Below, in pieces: positions 45,473 through 55,076 of a stretch of DNA of 64,000 nt. Under the pieces are notes generated by a model. That model made no database searches, was not told the origin of the DNA, and worked only from the letters and a program-made list of their open reading frames with translations. Source of the stretch: Methylophaga sp. (lineage in GTDB: Bacteria; Pseudomonadota; Gammaproteobacteria; Nitrosococcales; Methylophagaceae); contig JALSLH010000025.1 in the NCBI GenBank assembly GCA_026988435.1, positions 1 to 64,000 on the forward strand, in the 5' to 3' direction. The translations under genes were made by a program, and so were the position numbers. Numbering within the stretch: position 1 is the first letter of the stretch; each line of letters opens with the position of its first letter.

Positions 45473-45965
45473 TATTAATACACTAAAGGAAATGATCTTA
45501 GATGCACCGATTGGTCGTTATATTGGTGATAGAGGTGCGCTAATATTTGCAAAGTGTGCTGATTGCATTGATGATTTAGCAGATAATGACTTTTTGTTTA
45601 AAGAAGGTGAAACAACATCCTCTTTTTATATTATTACAAAAGGCAGGCTAGCTATTGTTAAGACAAAAAAGAAAAAGGATAGCAAGCCTAGAATTCTACA
45701 TGTACTAGAGAAAGGTGATTTAATTGGGGAGCTAAGTTTTATTGATGATACGCCCCATACCGCCTCAGTCATGGCGATAGGTGATGCTCAAGTGCTAGAG
45801 TTTACGGCTGAAAAGATAAAGCCTCTAATATTACAAGAACCACAGCTCATGTTTGATTTTATGCGGGCAGTTATAAAGCGTGTCCACCAAATCGTTTCAG
45901 CTGTCAATAAACAACAACAAGCACTATCTGATTATATTGCTACGGGTGGAAAAGGACGCACGTAA
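45459..45965 (+). CDS. hoxI: HoxI, cyclic-nucleotide-binding-fold subunit of the NAD-reducing hydrogenase
   Basis: 168 residues. One cNMP-binding-type beta roll (about 35-140; LFKEGETTSSFYIITKG, GDLIGELSFIDDTPH, ASVMAIGDAQVLEF). There is no DNA-binding domain. In C. necator two HoxI bind HoxFUYH and let NADPH activate the enzyme. The presence of HoxI marks this as the six-subunit type rather than the cyanobacterial type. Overlaps hoxW by 14 bases. Confidence 0.88.
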   Translation: MAKPDINTLKEMILDAPIGRYIGDRGALIFAKCADCIDDLADNDFLFKEGETTSSFYIITKGRLAIVKTKKKKDSKPRILHVLEKGDLIGELSFIDDTPHTASVMAIGDAQVLEFTAEKIKPLILQEPQLMFDFMRAVIKRVHQIVSAVNKQQQALSDYIATGGKGRT

Positions 45966-46016
45966 TAATAGCTTGGAAAGACTATACAACAATTATTTGT
46001 TCAAGGAAGCTACCGC

Positions 46017-47555
46017 ATGAAAATTGGCATACCAACAGAAATCTATCCAGATGAAAATCGTGTTGCGACTACTCCTGATGTAGCACAACAATTGATGAAG
46101 CTGGGCTTTGAAGTGGCCATTGAATCCGGTGCAGGTGCCAATGCCTCTTTTCCGGATGCGGCTTATAAAGAAGCGGGCGTTACTATTCGTAAAACGGCAA
46201 AATCATTGTATGAGAAAGCAGATATCATACTTAAAGTAAGGGCTCCGGATCTAGAAGAAATTCAGTTTCTTAAAGCTGGAGTAACGCTAATTAGTTTTAT
46301 TTGGCCAGCTCAAAATGTTGATCTAATGGCACAGCTAGCAGAGAAAAACATTACTGTTTTAGCGATGGATTCTGTGCCTCGGATATCACGTGCTCAGAAA
46401 ATGGATGCCTTGAGCTCAATGGCTAACATTTCTGGTTATCGTGCGGTCATTGAAGCAGCAGAACATTTTGGACGGTTCTTTACGGGTCAAATTACAGCGG
46501 CGGGTAAAATCCCCCCTGCTAAGCTCATGGTGATTGGCGCGGGTGTTGCCGGCCTTGCTGCCATTGGAACAGCAAAAGGTTTAGGCGCTATTGTTAGGGC
46601 ATTTGATACGCGACCTGAAGTTAAAGAGCAGATTGAAAGCATGAATGCTGAATTTCTTGAGCTGGATTTTGAGGAAGATGCCTCGGGTGAAGGTGGTTAT
46701 GCCAAAACCATGAGCAAAGAATTTATCGAAGCTGAAATGGCCTTGTTTGCAGAACAGGCAAAAGAAGTGGATATTATTATCACCACGGCACTCATCCCCG
46801 GTAAACCTGCCCCGAAATTGATTACCACCGAGATGGTGAAATCAATGAAAGAAGGTAGCGTGATTGTTGATCTCGCGGCAGAACAGGGGGGTAATTGTGA
46901 GCTAACAGAAAAAGGAAAAGTAGCGAAAAAATATGGAGTGAGTATTATTGGTTACACCGATCTTCCTAGTCGTTTAGCCACACAAGCAAGTCAACTTTAT
47001 GCGACTAATATTCGTCATCTATTGACTGATATGACACCTGAAAAAGACGGCACTATAACGGTTAATATGGATGATGAAGCCATTCGTGGTGCAACTGTTA
47101 TCAATGAAGGTGAGATAACATGGCCGCCACCTGCGCCAAAACTATCAGCTACACCACCGAAAAAATCGGCGGAGCCGATCGCAGCTGTAGTTGCTGAATC
47201 TGATCAAGAAAAACCACAATGGAAACAACTTGTTCCTGTTGGCATCGCTGCAGTAGCAATGCTATGGATGGGGGCGGTAGCACCAGAATCCTTTATGGCA
47301 CACTTTACAGTATTTGTATTGTCTTGCTTTATCGGTTACATGGTGATTTGGAATGTTTCACCTTCTTTGCATACACCACTGATGAGCGTTACTAATGCGA
47401 TCAGTAGTATTATCATTATTGGTGCATTAGTACAGGTGTCAGCTCCCAGTGGTTTGGCCTCATTATTAGCAATTGTCGCCGTCTTTATCACGAGCATCAA
47501 TATTTTTGGTGGCTTTGCCGTCACCCGTCGCATGCTAGAAATGTTTAGGAAATAG
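46017..47555 (+). CDS. pntA: PntA, NAD(P) transhydrogenase alpha subunit
   Basis: 512 residues. NAD(H)-binding domain I (1-380; [27 protein letters not shown]-like start [16 protein letters not shown]), then three or more membrane helices (about 400-495). It makes NADPH from NADH using the proton gradient. Single-chain alpha subunit of the E. coli type. Only 51 bases after hoxI, so probably cotranscribed with the hydrogenase. Confidence 0.96.
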   Translation: MKIGIPTEIYPDENRVATTPDVAQQLMKLGFEVAIESGAGANASFPDAAYKEAGVTIRKTAKSLYEKADIILKVRAPDLEEIQFLKAGVTLISFIWPAQNVDLMAQLAEKNITVLAMDSVPRISRAQKMDALSSMANISGYRAVIEAAEHFGRFFTGQITAAGKIPPAKLMVIGAGVAGLAAIGTAKGLGAIVRAFDTRPEVKEQIESMNAEFLELDFEEDASGEGGYAKTMSKEFIEAEMALFAEQAKEVDIIITTALIPGKPAPKLITTEMVKSMKEGSVIVDLAAEQGGNCELTEKGKVAKKYGVSIIGYTDLPSRLATQASQLYATNIRHLLTDMTPEKDGTITVNMDDEAIRGATVINEGEITWPPPAPKLSATPPKKSAEPIAAVVAESDQEKPQWKQLVPVGIAAVAMLWMGAVAPESFMAHFTVFVLSCFIGYMVIWNVSPSLHTPLMSVTNAISSIIIIGALVQVSAPSGLASLLAIVAVFITSINIFGGFAVTRRMLEMFRK

Positions 47556-47565
47556 GGGAATTATT

Positions 47566-48972
47566 TTGTCTCAAGGTATTGTTACAATTTGTTATATTGC
47601 TGCGAGTATTTTATTTATCCTTGCTCTTAGCGGTTTAAATAATCAAGAATCAGCACGTCGCGGTAATTTATATGGCATGTTAGGTATGGCTATCGCTATT
47701 ATTGCTACCCTTCTTAGTGGTGCAGTTACCAGTTATTGGGGAATTATATTTGCCATGGTTGCGGGTGGTGCGATTGGCTTAACAATGGCAAAACGTGTAC
47801 AGATGACAGAAATGCCCGAGTTGGTTGCCGTTTTACATAGTCTGGTTGGCTTAGCCGCAGTGCTGGTAGGTTATGTTAATTTTATGGACACCAGTATTTC
47901 ACTTGTGGGTGCAGAGAAAACCATTCATGAAATAGAAATCTATATCGGGATCTTTATCGGTGCCGTGACTTTTTCTGCATCGGTTATTGCCTATGGCAAA
48001 CTTAGCGGAAAAATTGATGGAAAACCGCTTATTTTACAAGGCAAGCACTGGCTTAATCTTGCTTCGCTGGTCTTAGTGGCTATATTAGCTAATGTATTTC
48101 TTCACGGAGCAGAAACCGGTGGCGGTATGACTCCGCTATTATTTATGACCTTAATAGCACTATTTTTTGGTATACATATGGTGTTATCTATTGGTGGTGC
48201 TGATATGCCTGTTGTTATTTCCATGTTAAATAGTTATTCAGGTTGGGCAGCGGCCGCTACAGGGTTTATGCTTGATAATGACTTACTTATTGTTGTAGGT
48301 GCGCTGGTAGGGAGTAGTGGTGCAATTTTAAGCTATATTATGTGCAAGGCAATGAATAGAAGTTTTATCAGTGTTATTGCTGGTGGCTTTGGCACGTCTG
48401 TGGGGGGTATGATTGGATCATCCTCTAGCGATGAAGAACAGGGCGAAGTCAATTCAATCGATGCAGATGAAACGGCTAGGTTATTGTTGGACGCAGAAAA
48501 AGTAATGATCATTCCTGGCTATGGTATGGCCGTTGCACAAGCACAACACGTGGTTCACGAATTATCACGTTCTTTAATTGATAAGGGTATAGATGTTCAG
48601 TTTGGAATTCACCCCGTTGCAGGACGAATGCCTGGACATATGAATGTATTATTGGCTGAAGCGCGTGTTCCATATGACATTGTATTTGAAATGGATGAAA
48701 TAAATGAAGACTTTCCAGATATTGATGTGACCATTGTGATAGGTGCTAACGATATTGTTAACCCTTCAGCACTGACCGACCCTAATAGCCCTATTGCAGG
48801 GATGCCAGTTCTTGAATGCTGGCAGGGGAAAATGACGATTGTCTCTAAACGAAGCATGGCGTCAGGCTATGCAGGAGTAGATAACCCTCTTTTTTATAAA
48901 GAAAATACCCGTATGCTATTTGGTGATGCTAAAGAGATGGTTGAAGCAATTCATAAGATAATGTCCATTTAA
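47566..48972 (+). CDS. pntB: PntB, NAD(P) transhydrogenase beta subunit
   Basis: 468 residues. About eight or nine membrane helices (5-250), then the NADP(H)-binding domain III (about 290-468; [41 protein letters not shown]). It starts with TTG at 47566, with AGGGGA 8 bases upstream; no nearby ATG fits the conserved N-terminus. Partner of PntA. Confidence 0.95.
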   Translation: MSQGIVTICYIAASILFILALSGLNNQESARRGNLYGMLGMAIAIIATLLSGAVTSYWGIIFAMVAGGAIGLTMAKRVQMTEMPELVAVLHSLVGLAAVLVGYVNFMDTSISLVGAEKTIHEIEIYIGIFIGAVTFSASVIAYGKLSGKIDGKPLILQGKHWLNLASLVLVAILANVFLHGAETGGGMTPLLFMTLIALFFGIHMVLSIGGADMPVVISMLNSYSGWAAAATGFMLDNDLLIVVGALVGSSGAILSYIMCKAMNRSFISVIAGGFGTSVGGMIGSSSSDEEQGEVNSIDADETARLLLDAEKVMIIPGYGMAVAQAQHVVHELSRSLIDKGIDVQFGIHPVAGRMPGHMNVLLAEARVPYDIVFEMDEINEDFPDIDVTIVIGANDIVNPSALTDPNSPIAGMPVLECWQGKMTIVSKRSMASGYAGVDNPLFYKENTRMLFGDAKEMVEAIHKIMSI

Positions 48973-49069
48973 GAATTTATTACGATTTTAGGTTGTCAGT
49001 TGGGTTTGATATATAAGCTTGCTACAAATAAGACGAATATTGGAGACTGTAAATTAAATTGTGTATCTG

Positions 49070-49179
49070 CCTATTTTCTTTGCTACCAAAGCGATATTTG
49101 AACCGCCAGCATTTACTGGTGGTGGCTCCGTCAGGCTTTATACATGCAGGGCTTTTACTTTAATCTCTGATAGTGGCAT
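49070..49179 (-). pseudogene. remnant of a tyrosine recombinase (P4-type integrase) N-terminus
   Basis: On the minus strand the ATG at 49179 opens MPLSEIKVKAL, the usual start of DUF4102-type integrases. A stop follows at once, but another frame from 49132 continues DGATTSKCWRFKYRFGSKEN, which matches the next conserved part (GxKYWRFKYRFGGKE). The frameshift and the absence of the rest show a dead gene. Upstream are the GGGGTAA-type direct repeats typical of integrase promoters. It sits 165 bases from the tRNA-Leu 3' end, as an integration scar would. The rest of 48973-49343 holds nothing else recognisable apart from the terminator at 49285. Confidence 0.65.
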
Positions 49180-49284
49180 TTGGGGGTAACTCACTTTTCA
49201 AGGTAGTGGTTACCCCCCAAATTACCCCGGTTAGTTGGGGTATATCAAGGAATGTTATGAGGTGTTACCGGACGCCAGATACAG

Positions 49285-49307
49285 AAAACCCCGCATGGTA
49301 GCAGGGC
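49285..49307 (-). terminator. rho-independent terminator of tRNA-Leu
   Basis: On the minus strand CCCTGC and GCGGGG pair around the loop TACCAT and are followed by TTTT. It lies 37 bases past the tRNA 3' end and in its direction. Confidence 0.7.
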
Positions 49308-49343
49308 TTAAAGGTCTTTCTGGTATGTCGTGAAACGCTTAAT

Positions 49344-49428
49344 TGGTACCGAGGGTCGGAATCGAACCGACACTTCCGAAGAAACCGGATTTTGAATCCG
49401 GCGCGTCTACCAGTTCCGCCACCCCGGC
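49344..49428 (-). tRNA. tRNA-Leu (anticodon CAA)
   Basis: An 85-base tRNA with long variable arm. On the minus strand it begins GCCGGGG, has D-loop AACTGGTAGAC, anticodon stem-loop CCGGA-TTCAAAA-TCCGG (anticodon CAA, reads UUG), the T arm GTCGGTTCGATTCCGAC, and an encoded CCA. Class II length is right for leucine. The 3' end faces the integrase remnant, so it was probably an attachment site. Confidence 0.95.
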
Positions 49429-49490
49429 CAAATTAAGAATGCGAATTATACCGAGATAAGGCTATTATTGGAAGTTTTATATTGGTGGAT

Positions 49491-50268
49491 TCAGCGCTTG
49501 TAACCCGTGGCATGCATAATCATTTTTGTTATAGGGGGCGTTAACCAGTTTAAGAACAAAATAATGCGAGCCATAAAGGGTGCAGTTATATCTCGCTGAC
49601 CTTTTTCAACACCATTTACAACTGCTCTAGCGGCTGTTTCAGTGCTAATAATTGGAATAAGTTTTTGTGCTAATGGCAACCGTTCTTCGCTGCCGGGATT
49701 ATTCTCCCAAAAGCTACTATCAACCTTAGCAAAATAACTAAGTGATGCCGGTGCCATACAGATCCATTGTTAAGGCTTCATGGAGACCTATCATTGCTTT
49801 ACGTGATGCAACATAGGCCGTCGCACCAGAAAAAGGCATTTTAGCTGCCATTGATGTCATATTTATTATTTGACCTGAATTTCGTTCTAACATTTCTGAC
49901 ATAAAAGCTTTGGACATGTAGGCTGCCGCTAGGTAAGGTACTTTAATATTAGCTAGGATTTCTTCATAACTTGTTTCTTCAATAAAGCGCCATAATCCGC
50001 TGCCGGCATTATTGATGATGACATCAGGGGTGCCATGACTTTCTTTTATGGTATTTGTAATTGTTTGCACTTGATCATATTCCCCGACATCACAGCTATA
50101 CGAATAAGCTTGCCCACCACTTTTTTTAATTTCAGAGCATACGTCATCAAGTTTTTTCGAATTTCTGGCAAGCAATAATAATGTGTGACCTTGTTGTGCA
50201 AATTGTTTGGCCATTTCTGCGCCTATGCCGCTTGAAGCACCTGTGATAAGAATTAGTTTTGTTGACAT
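49491..50268 (-). pseudogene. short-chain dehydrogenase/reductase, frameshifted
   Basis: Two adjacent frames together spell one SDR of about 260 residues. The first (50268-49738) has the NAD(P) motif TGASSGIGAEMA, NNAG and the active site S-(x)-YVASRK with Tyr and Lys. It ends at a stop just after LYGTGIT. The second frame continues SYFAKVDSSFW and runs to ...HATGYKR at 49491. One lost or gained base near 49740 explains this. Could be a genuine pseudogene or an assembly error. Upstream and in the same direction is the DUF2269 gene, 12 bases before. Confidence 0.8.
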
Positions 50269-50280
50269 GGTCTACTCCGG

Positions 50281-50751
50281 TTACATGGGTTTCAATACCA
50301 TTAATGAAATACTAATCAAGGGAAGAAGTGTGGTAATAATGCCGAAAATTATCCACAGATTCTCACGGCGCCAATAGTCTGGTGAAATAGTTGTTTCAGG
50401 TGTAAATGTTTTGGCTTCTCGAGCTTGCTTGATTTGCAGAGGAATGAGAATTGCGACCCAGATGATTCCTGATAGTGTAAAAAGTGCAAGTGCCCAATAA
50501 ACCCACAATGTGCTACTAATACTTATACTGTGAATACCTATATTTGCCATACCTGTAATAAGTAGGAGTGCTGACCCACCTGCAGTGAAAATAAAGTCGG
50601 TGAGGGTTACTTGTCGCTGTGCAAAAGAAATTATAACGGGGTTATTTGTTCTGTTAGCCATTATCTTCCACCAGCCGGTGATAATAATATTACCTAAAAA
50701 CAAAACAGCAGCGATGATATGAATTGTTTTTAAAATTAAGTAAGACTCCAT
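50281..50751 (-). CDS. DUF2269-family integral membrane protein
   Basis: 156 residues, four membrane helices (about 7-27, 50-70, 83-105, 131-152). HIIAAVLFLGNIIITGWWK at the start matches the DUF2269 pattern. Function unknown. It seems to form a two-gene unit with the broken SDR, and both probably answer to the divergent TetR gene. Confidence 0.75.
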   Translation of the reverse strand: MESYLILKTIHIIAAVLFLGNIIITGWWKIMANRTNNPVIISFAQRQVTLTDFIFTAGGSALLLITGMANIGIHSISISSTLWVYWALALFTLSGIIWVAILIPLQIKQAREAKTFTPETTISPDYWRRENLWIIFGIITTLLPLISISLMVLKPM

Positions 50752-50810
50752 AAGGCATGTCCTTTTAAACCATTAGTTAAGTGTTTAATGAGAGGGTAGC
50801 CAAAAAAGTA

Positions 50811-50819
50811 GACAGTGTC
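50811..50819. promoter_or_regulatory. candidate operator for the divergent TetR regulator
   Basis: GACAGTGTC is a perfect short palindrome in the 92-base spacer between the DUF2269 gene (start 50751) and the tetR-like gene (start 50844). A second inverted pair, TTAAAC and GTTTAA, spans about 50765-50788. TetR proteins normally bind such sites and control both neighbours. Short palindromes occur by chance, so confidence is low. Confidence 0.3.
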
Positions 50820-50843
50820 AACATTAGGTGGTAAATTATTGTT

Positions 50844-51443
50844 ATGTATGAAGATCTACAACAACGATATCATCATGGCGATTTGCGATCTAGCCTAATA
50901 AACGCAACGGTCGACATGATAAACAAACAAGGCGTTGAAGCAATAACGATGCGCAGCTTAAGTAATTGGGTGGGTGTTTCTAGAACGGCGGCTTATCGAC
51001 ATTTCTCAAATAAAGTCGACTTACTAACGGCAACGGCAACGGAAGGATTTAAGAAATTTAGCCTTGCATTGAGAGTAGCACGCTTGGATTATTCTGAGGA
51101 TGAAATAGGCCGGTTTGGATTAATGGGGCAAGCCTATGTGCAATTTGCTGTTGAATATTCTGCATATTATGGCTTAATGTTCGGTGATGCTTCTATTGAA
51201 AAAACAGATGAATACAATAAAGCGTCGAATGAGGCTTTTGAAGAGCTTGAGGAAATATTAGTCACGTTGCAACAGGCATATATAATTAAAGAAGAAGATC
51301 CTAAAATGCAGGCAAACTTTGTTTGGTCACTGATGCATGGTTTTTCTAGTTTGTTGATTAACGGTAAGCTAGAACATATAGCTGATCTTCAAGAAGAGAT
51401 GGCATATTTAGAGCAAAAAATTATGGCAAGTTTGATAGAATGA
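50844..51443 (+). CDS. TetR-family transcriptional regulator
   Basis: 199 residues. N-terminal helix-turn-helix about 27-60 (MRSLSNWVGVSRTAAYRHFSNK), as usual for TetR. C-terminal helical ligand domain of the WHG type. Divergent from the DUF2269-SDR pair, which it probably represses. Ligand unknown. Confidence 0.85.
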   Translation: MYEDLQQRYHHGDLRSSLINATVDMINKQGVEAITMRSLSNWVGVSRTAAYRHFSNKVDLLTATATEGFKKFSLALRVARLDYSEDEIGRFGLMGQAYVQFAVEYSAYYGLMFGDASIEKTDEYNKASNEAFEELEEILVTLQQAYIIKEEDPKMQANFVWSLMHGFSSLLINGKLEHIADLQEEMAYLEQKIMASLIE

Positions 51444-51450
51444 CGACTTC

Positions 51451-51466
51451 GCACGTTTAAACGTGC
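51451..51466. other. 16-bp perfect palindrome between tetR-like gene and queA
   Basis: GCACGTTTAAACGTGC starts 8 bases after the regulator stop codon and 26 bases before the queA start. No T run follows, so it is either a weak hairpin at the 3' end of the first transcript or a protein-binding site ahead of queA. Confidence 0.35.
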
Positions 51467-51491
51467 AATGTCTCCTTATGTGATCTATCTT

Positions 51492-52532
51492 ATGCAACGT
51501 AGCGATTTCCAATTTGAACTTCCAGAGCAGCTTATTGCTCAATATCCACCTGCTGAACGAAATGCCAGTCGTTTATTAGTGCTTGATGGCAGCACGGCAC
51601 AGTTAACAGATCGTCACTTTATTGATTTACCGTCCTTGTTACAGCCGAATGATTTATTGGTGTTTAATAATACAAAAGTAATACCTGCTCGTTTATTAGG
51701 TAAAAAAGACAGTGGTGGTCAAATTGAGGTATTGATTGAACGTGTGTTGGATGATCACCGTGTATTGGCGCATATTCGTAGTAGTAAATCCCCTAAGGCT
51801 GGGCGGCGAATAGTACTTGAAGGTTCATTAGATGTTGAAGTGCTAGGAAGACAAGAAGCCTTATTCGAACTCTATTTTCATGATGATGATACGGTGAGTA
51901 ACCTGCTTGAGAAATATGGAAGGTTACCGTTGCCACCTTATATTGAACGGGAAGTTGATAAAAATGATTTAGAACGTTATCAGACTGTTTATGCTGAGCA
52001 TACGGGGGCAGTAGCTGCGCCAACAGCGGGTTTACACTTTGACCAGACAATGCTTGATACGATTAATGAATTAGGGATAGAAACCGCACAGGTAACTTTG
52101 CATGTGGGGGCGGGAACATTTCAGCCTGTGCGGGTGGATGATATTAAAACGCATCAAATGCATTTTGAGCGAATTGATGTTTCAAAGGGAGTATGTGAGC
52201 AAGTCAATGCCGCACGTGCACGAGGCGGGCGGGTTATTGCGGTTGGCACTACCAGTGTTCGTGCTTTAGAAAGTGCTTCGCAATCAGGTGAAATACAGCC
52301 ATTTAACGGTGAGACAGATATTTTTATCTACCCCGGATATCAATTTAAAAGTGTAGATGCAATGATTACTAATTTTCATTTATCAGAATCGACGTTACTG
52401 ATGTTAGTGTCGGCATTTTCTGGCCGAGAGAATATAATGGCAGCATATCATCATGCCATTGAAGAGCAATACCGCTTTTTTAGTTACGGTGATGCCATGT
52501 TTTTGACCAGAGAAAATAATGAAAACACTTGA
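51492..52532 (+). CDS. queA: QueA, S-adenosylmethionine:tRNA ribosyltransferase-isomerase
   Basis: 346 residues from the ATG at 51492 ([17 protein letters not shown], the usual N-terminus); the frame extends 8 codons upstream. It adds the epoxycyclopentane ring to tRNA in queuosine synthesis. Conserved parts: [28 protein letters not shown]. Overlaps trmJ by 14 bases. Confidence 0.94.
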   Translation: MQRSDFQFELPEQLIAQYPPAERNASRLLVLDGSTAQLTDRHFIDLPSLLQPNDLLVFNNTKVIPARLLGKKDSGGQIEVLIERVLDDHRVLAHIRSSKSPKAGRRIVLEGSLDVEVLGRQEALFELYFHDDDTVSNLLEKYGRLPLPPYIEREVDKNDLERYQTVYAEHTGAVAAPTAGLHFDQTMLDTINELGIETAQVTLHVGAGTFQPVRVDDIKTHQMHFERIDVSKGVCEQVNAARARGGRVIAVGTTSVRALESASQSGEIQPFNGETDIFIYPGYQFKSVDAMITNFHLSESTLLMLVSAFSGRENIMAAYHHAIEEQYRFFSYGDAMFLTRENNENT

Positions 52533-53253
52533 GAATATTCGCTTTATATTAGTCGGTACAACCCATCCAGGTAATATTGGTGCGGCGGCACGTGCTATGA
52601 AAACAATGGGCTTATCTAATCTACATTTAGTGCAACCTAAACATTATCCTAGTGCTGAGGCAACGGCGCGCGCTTCGGGTGCAGATGATGTGTTGGCGAG
52701 TGCGGTAGTTCATGATAGCCTTGCATCAGCAATTTCTGATTGCCAGCATGTTTATGGCATGAGTGCGCGGCTACGGCATTTGCCTGTGCCCGTTGTTAAC
52801 CCGAGACAAGCAATAACACATATTCAGCAACTGCCTGATGGTGCTGAGATTGCTATTGTATTTGGACGAGAACATTCTGGTTTATCTAATGAAGAGTTAG
52901 ATCGTTGCCAGCATTTGATAAATATTCCAGCAAACCCTGATTATAGCTCGTTGAACTTAGCAGCAGCTGTGCAGGTCTTAGCCTATGAAATTAAAATGAG
53001 CTTTGATCCCAGTATTACAGTTGGGCGAATTGGTGAAGATCGAGAAGCAATAGATGCAAGTGATTTAGAACATTTATACACACATTTTGAACAGGCATTA
53101 ATAAGCATCGGTTTCTTAGATCCCGAAAACCCACGAAATTTAATGCGCCGATTACGTAGGTTGTATAATCGAGCAGAGTTAGATCGTAATGAGTTACAAA
53201 TTCTACATGGCATTTTGCGAGCGGCAGAAACGACAAGAGGGTTAGATAAATGA
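52519..53253 (+). CDS. trmJ: TrmJ, tRNA (cytidine/uridine-32-2'-O)-methyltransferase
   Basis: 244 residues of the SPOUT family. Motifs: [45 protein letters not shown], the trefoil-knot SAM site. C-terminal extension typical of TrmJ. Overlaps queA before and cysE after. Confidence 0.93.
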   Translation: MKTLENIRFILVGTTHPGNIGAAARAMKTMGLSNLHLVQPKHYPSAEATARASGADDVLASAVVHDSLASAISDCQHVYGMSARLRHLPVPVVNPRQAITHIQQLPDGAEIAIVFGREHSGLSNEELDRCQHLINIPANPDYSSLNLAAAVQVLAYEIKMSFDPSITVGRIGEDREAIDASDLEHLYTHFEQALISIGFLDPENPRNLMRRLRRLYNRAELDRNELQILHGILRAAETTRGLDK

Positions 53254-54050
53254 GCGAAAAAGTCACCTTATGGCAACAAATTAAGGAAGATATAAACTGC
53301 GTATTTGATCGCGATCCTGCTGCGCGTAATGTATTTGAAATTGTTACAACGTATCCCGGCGTGCAAGCACTGCAATGGCATCGTCTAAGTCACTGGTTTT
53401 GGGTGCATAACCTTAAATGGGTGGCCCGTTTTATGTCGACGATAAGTCGATGGTTGACCGGCATTGAAATTCATCCTGCCGTTAAAATCGGTCGACGTTT
53501 TTTTATCGATCACGGTATGGGCGTTGTGATTGGTGAAACAGCGGAGATTGGCGATGATTGCACGCTTTATCACGGCGTGACATTAGGTGGTACGTCGTGG
53601 AAAGAGGGTAAGCGTCATCCCACTTTAGCTAATAATGTAGTGGTTGGAGCAGGCGCAAAAGTATTAGGGCCAATCTGCGTGCATGAAGGCGCTCGAGTCG
53701 GCTCAAATGCTGTGGTTATTAAAGATGTTCCTGCAGGTGAAACAGTAATTGGTGTACCAGGCCGAGTAGTCAGAAGAGATATCAGTGACGATAAAAAGCA
53801 GCAGCAAAAATTGGCGGAAGCTGTTGGCTTTGATGCTTACGGCACATCGAATGAGACGTTAGATCCTGTTGAAGCAGCGATACACGGTTTAATTGAGCAT
53901 ATCCATGCTTTAGACAAACGTGTTGAAATGATGCTGGAGACGATTGAAAGTTTGGGTGGTAAAGTGACTGATATTGAAATGCCAGAGTTATCTAAATGCA
54001 ATTTAGAACAAGCTGTCGAAACAGAATCATCAGATATAAAAGTTGACTGA
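53250..54050 (+). CDS. cysE: CysE, serine O-acetyltransferase
   Basis: 266 residues. Makes O-acetylserine for cysteine synthesis. N-terminal helical domain, then left-handed beta-helix hexapeptide repeats (about 70-175) with [21 protein letters not shown] and [22 protein letters not shown] (given in parts). Placed before iscR, as in several gammaproteobacteria, which makes sense since cysteine supplies the sulfur for Fe-S clusters. Overlaps trmJ by 4 bases. Confidence 0.94.
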   Translation: MSEKVTLWQQIKEDINCVFDRDPAARNVFEIVTTYPGVQALQWHRLSHWFWVHNLKWVARFMSTISRWLTGIEIHPAVKIGRRFFIDHGMGVVIGETAEIGDDCTLYHGVTLGGTSWKEGKRHPTLANNVVVGAGAKVLGPICVHEGARVGSNAVVIKDVPAGETVIGVPGRVVRRDISDDKKQQQKLAEAVGFDAYGTSNETLDPVEAAIHGLIEHIHALDKRVEMMLETIESLGGKVTDIEMPELSKCNLEQAVETESSDIKVD

Positions 54051-54101
54051 TTTAGTTGGTTATGTGAAGATCATAGCTATATGACAGATTAAGGTTTTGA
54101 T

Positions 54102-54548
54102 ATGCGTTTAACAACAAAAGGTCGTTATGCTGTAACAGCGATGCTCGATTTAGGCTTAAATTATGGTGCAGGCTCAATTACATTAGCTGATATTTCAGAA
54201 CGACAATCAATTTCACTGTCGTACTTAGAGCAATTGTTTTCGAAACTGCGTAAGCACAAATTAGTAAGCAGTGCTCGTGGACCAGGCGGCGGTTATCAGT
54301 TAAGTAGGCCGGCGGAAGAAATTACCATTTTTGATGTAATTTCAGCGGTTGATGAAAATATTGATAGCACGGCATGCAAGGGGCAATCTAATTGTCGAGA
54401 TGGCGAAGCTTGTTTGAGCCACCATTTATGGTGTGATTTGAGTGAACAAATTCAAAATTACTTGGCAAGTATTACGCTAGGTAAAGTTATCCGCGACCAC
54501 CACAGAGATAAAATTAAAGAAAAGACGATAAATTTAGATAAATTATAA
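54102..54548 (+). CDS. iscR: IscR, Rrf2-family Fe-S cluster-sensing regulator
   Basis: 148 residues. Winged helix [19 protein letters not shown] and three cluster cysteines C92, C98 and C104 ([15 protein letters not shown]), the IscR spacing. It senses Fe-S status and adjusts cluster assembly genes. Upstream a possible -35/-10 pair (TTGGTT, TATATG) exists. A full isc operon does not follow, only iscA. Confidence 0.93.
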   Translation: MRLTTKGRYAVTAMLDLGLNYGAGSITLADISERQSISLSYLEQLFSKLRKHKLVSSARGPGGGYQLSRPAEEITIFDVISAVDENIDSTACKGQSNCRDGEACLSHHLWCDLSEQIQNYLASITLGKVIRDHHRDKIKEKTINLDKL

Positions 54549-54566
54549 GATGAGACGAAATCCAGC

Positions 54567-54893
54567 ATGATTACATTAACAAACTCTGCCGTGGAACGTG
54601 TGCGTGAAATGATGGCAAAACACCAAGATAAAATCGGCTTGCGGATAGGCGTGACTGAAAGTGGTTGTTCTGGTTATAGTTATGCGCTCGATTTTGCTGA
54701 AATAGCTACCGATGCTGATAGTGTGATTGAACAAGATGGCGTTAAAATAGTGATTCAACAATCAAGCCTACCTTTACTTGATGGAATGGAGTTAGACTTT
54801 GTTAAACAAGGTTTAAATCAAAGCTTTAAGTTTAATAACCCGAATGTAGTTTCATCTTGTGGCTGTGGTGAGAGTTTTAGCGTAACAAAGTAA
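54567..54893 (+). CDS. iscA: A-type Fe-S carrier (IscA/ErpA/SufA family)
   Basis: 108 residues. Cluster cysteines C34 (ESGCSGYSYALDF), C98 and C100 (SSCGCGESF). It carries Fe-S clusters to target proteins. The name IscA follows its place directly after iscR; ErpA cannot be excluded. iscS, iscU, hscBA and fdx are missing here. Confidence 0.9.
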   Translation: MITLTNSAVERVREMMAKHQDKIGLRIGVTESGCSGYSYALDFAEIATDADSVIEQDGVKIVIQQSSLPLLDGMELDFVKQGLNQSFKFNNPNVVSSCGCGESFSVTK

Positions 54894-54896
54894 AAT

Positions 54897-55061
54897 ATAT
54901 ACCCGTTATCATTGAAAGTGCAGATTTCTATCGCACATACTGATTGCGATGACTTTGTTATATTATTGAGCAATAGAATGACTATTACATCAATAATATG
55001 CCTTGTCCTCACAACCATTATGCACACTATAAAACTGCACTTTCAATGATAACGGGTATAT
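54897..55061. repeat. 165-bp MITE-like element with 27-bp perfect terminal inverted repeats
   Basis: The left arm (54897-54923, starting ATATACCCGTTATCATTGAA) and the right arm (55035-55061) are exact inverted copies. The 111-base interior has no coding capacity. It starts 3 bases after the iscA stop and lies between convergent genes, where its RNA would fold into a long hairpin that could serve as a terminator for both. The ends suggest mobilisation in trans by a transposase elsewhere. Confidence 0.8.
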
Positions 55062-55076
55062 TCACGCAGTAAATGC

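Noticed and set aside
49730-49750. Programmed frameshift in the SDR gene
   Set aside because: No slippery heptamer or downstream structure at the break, and the family is never frameshifted. Mutation or sequencing error is simpler.
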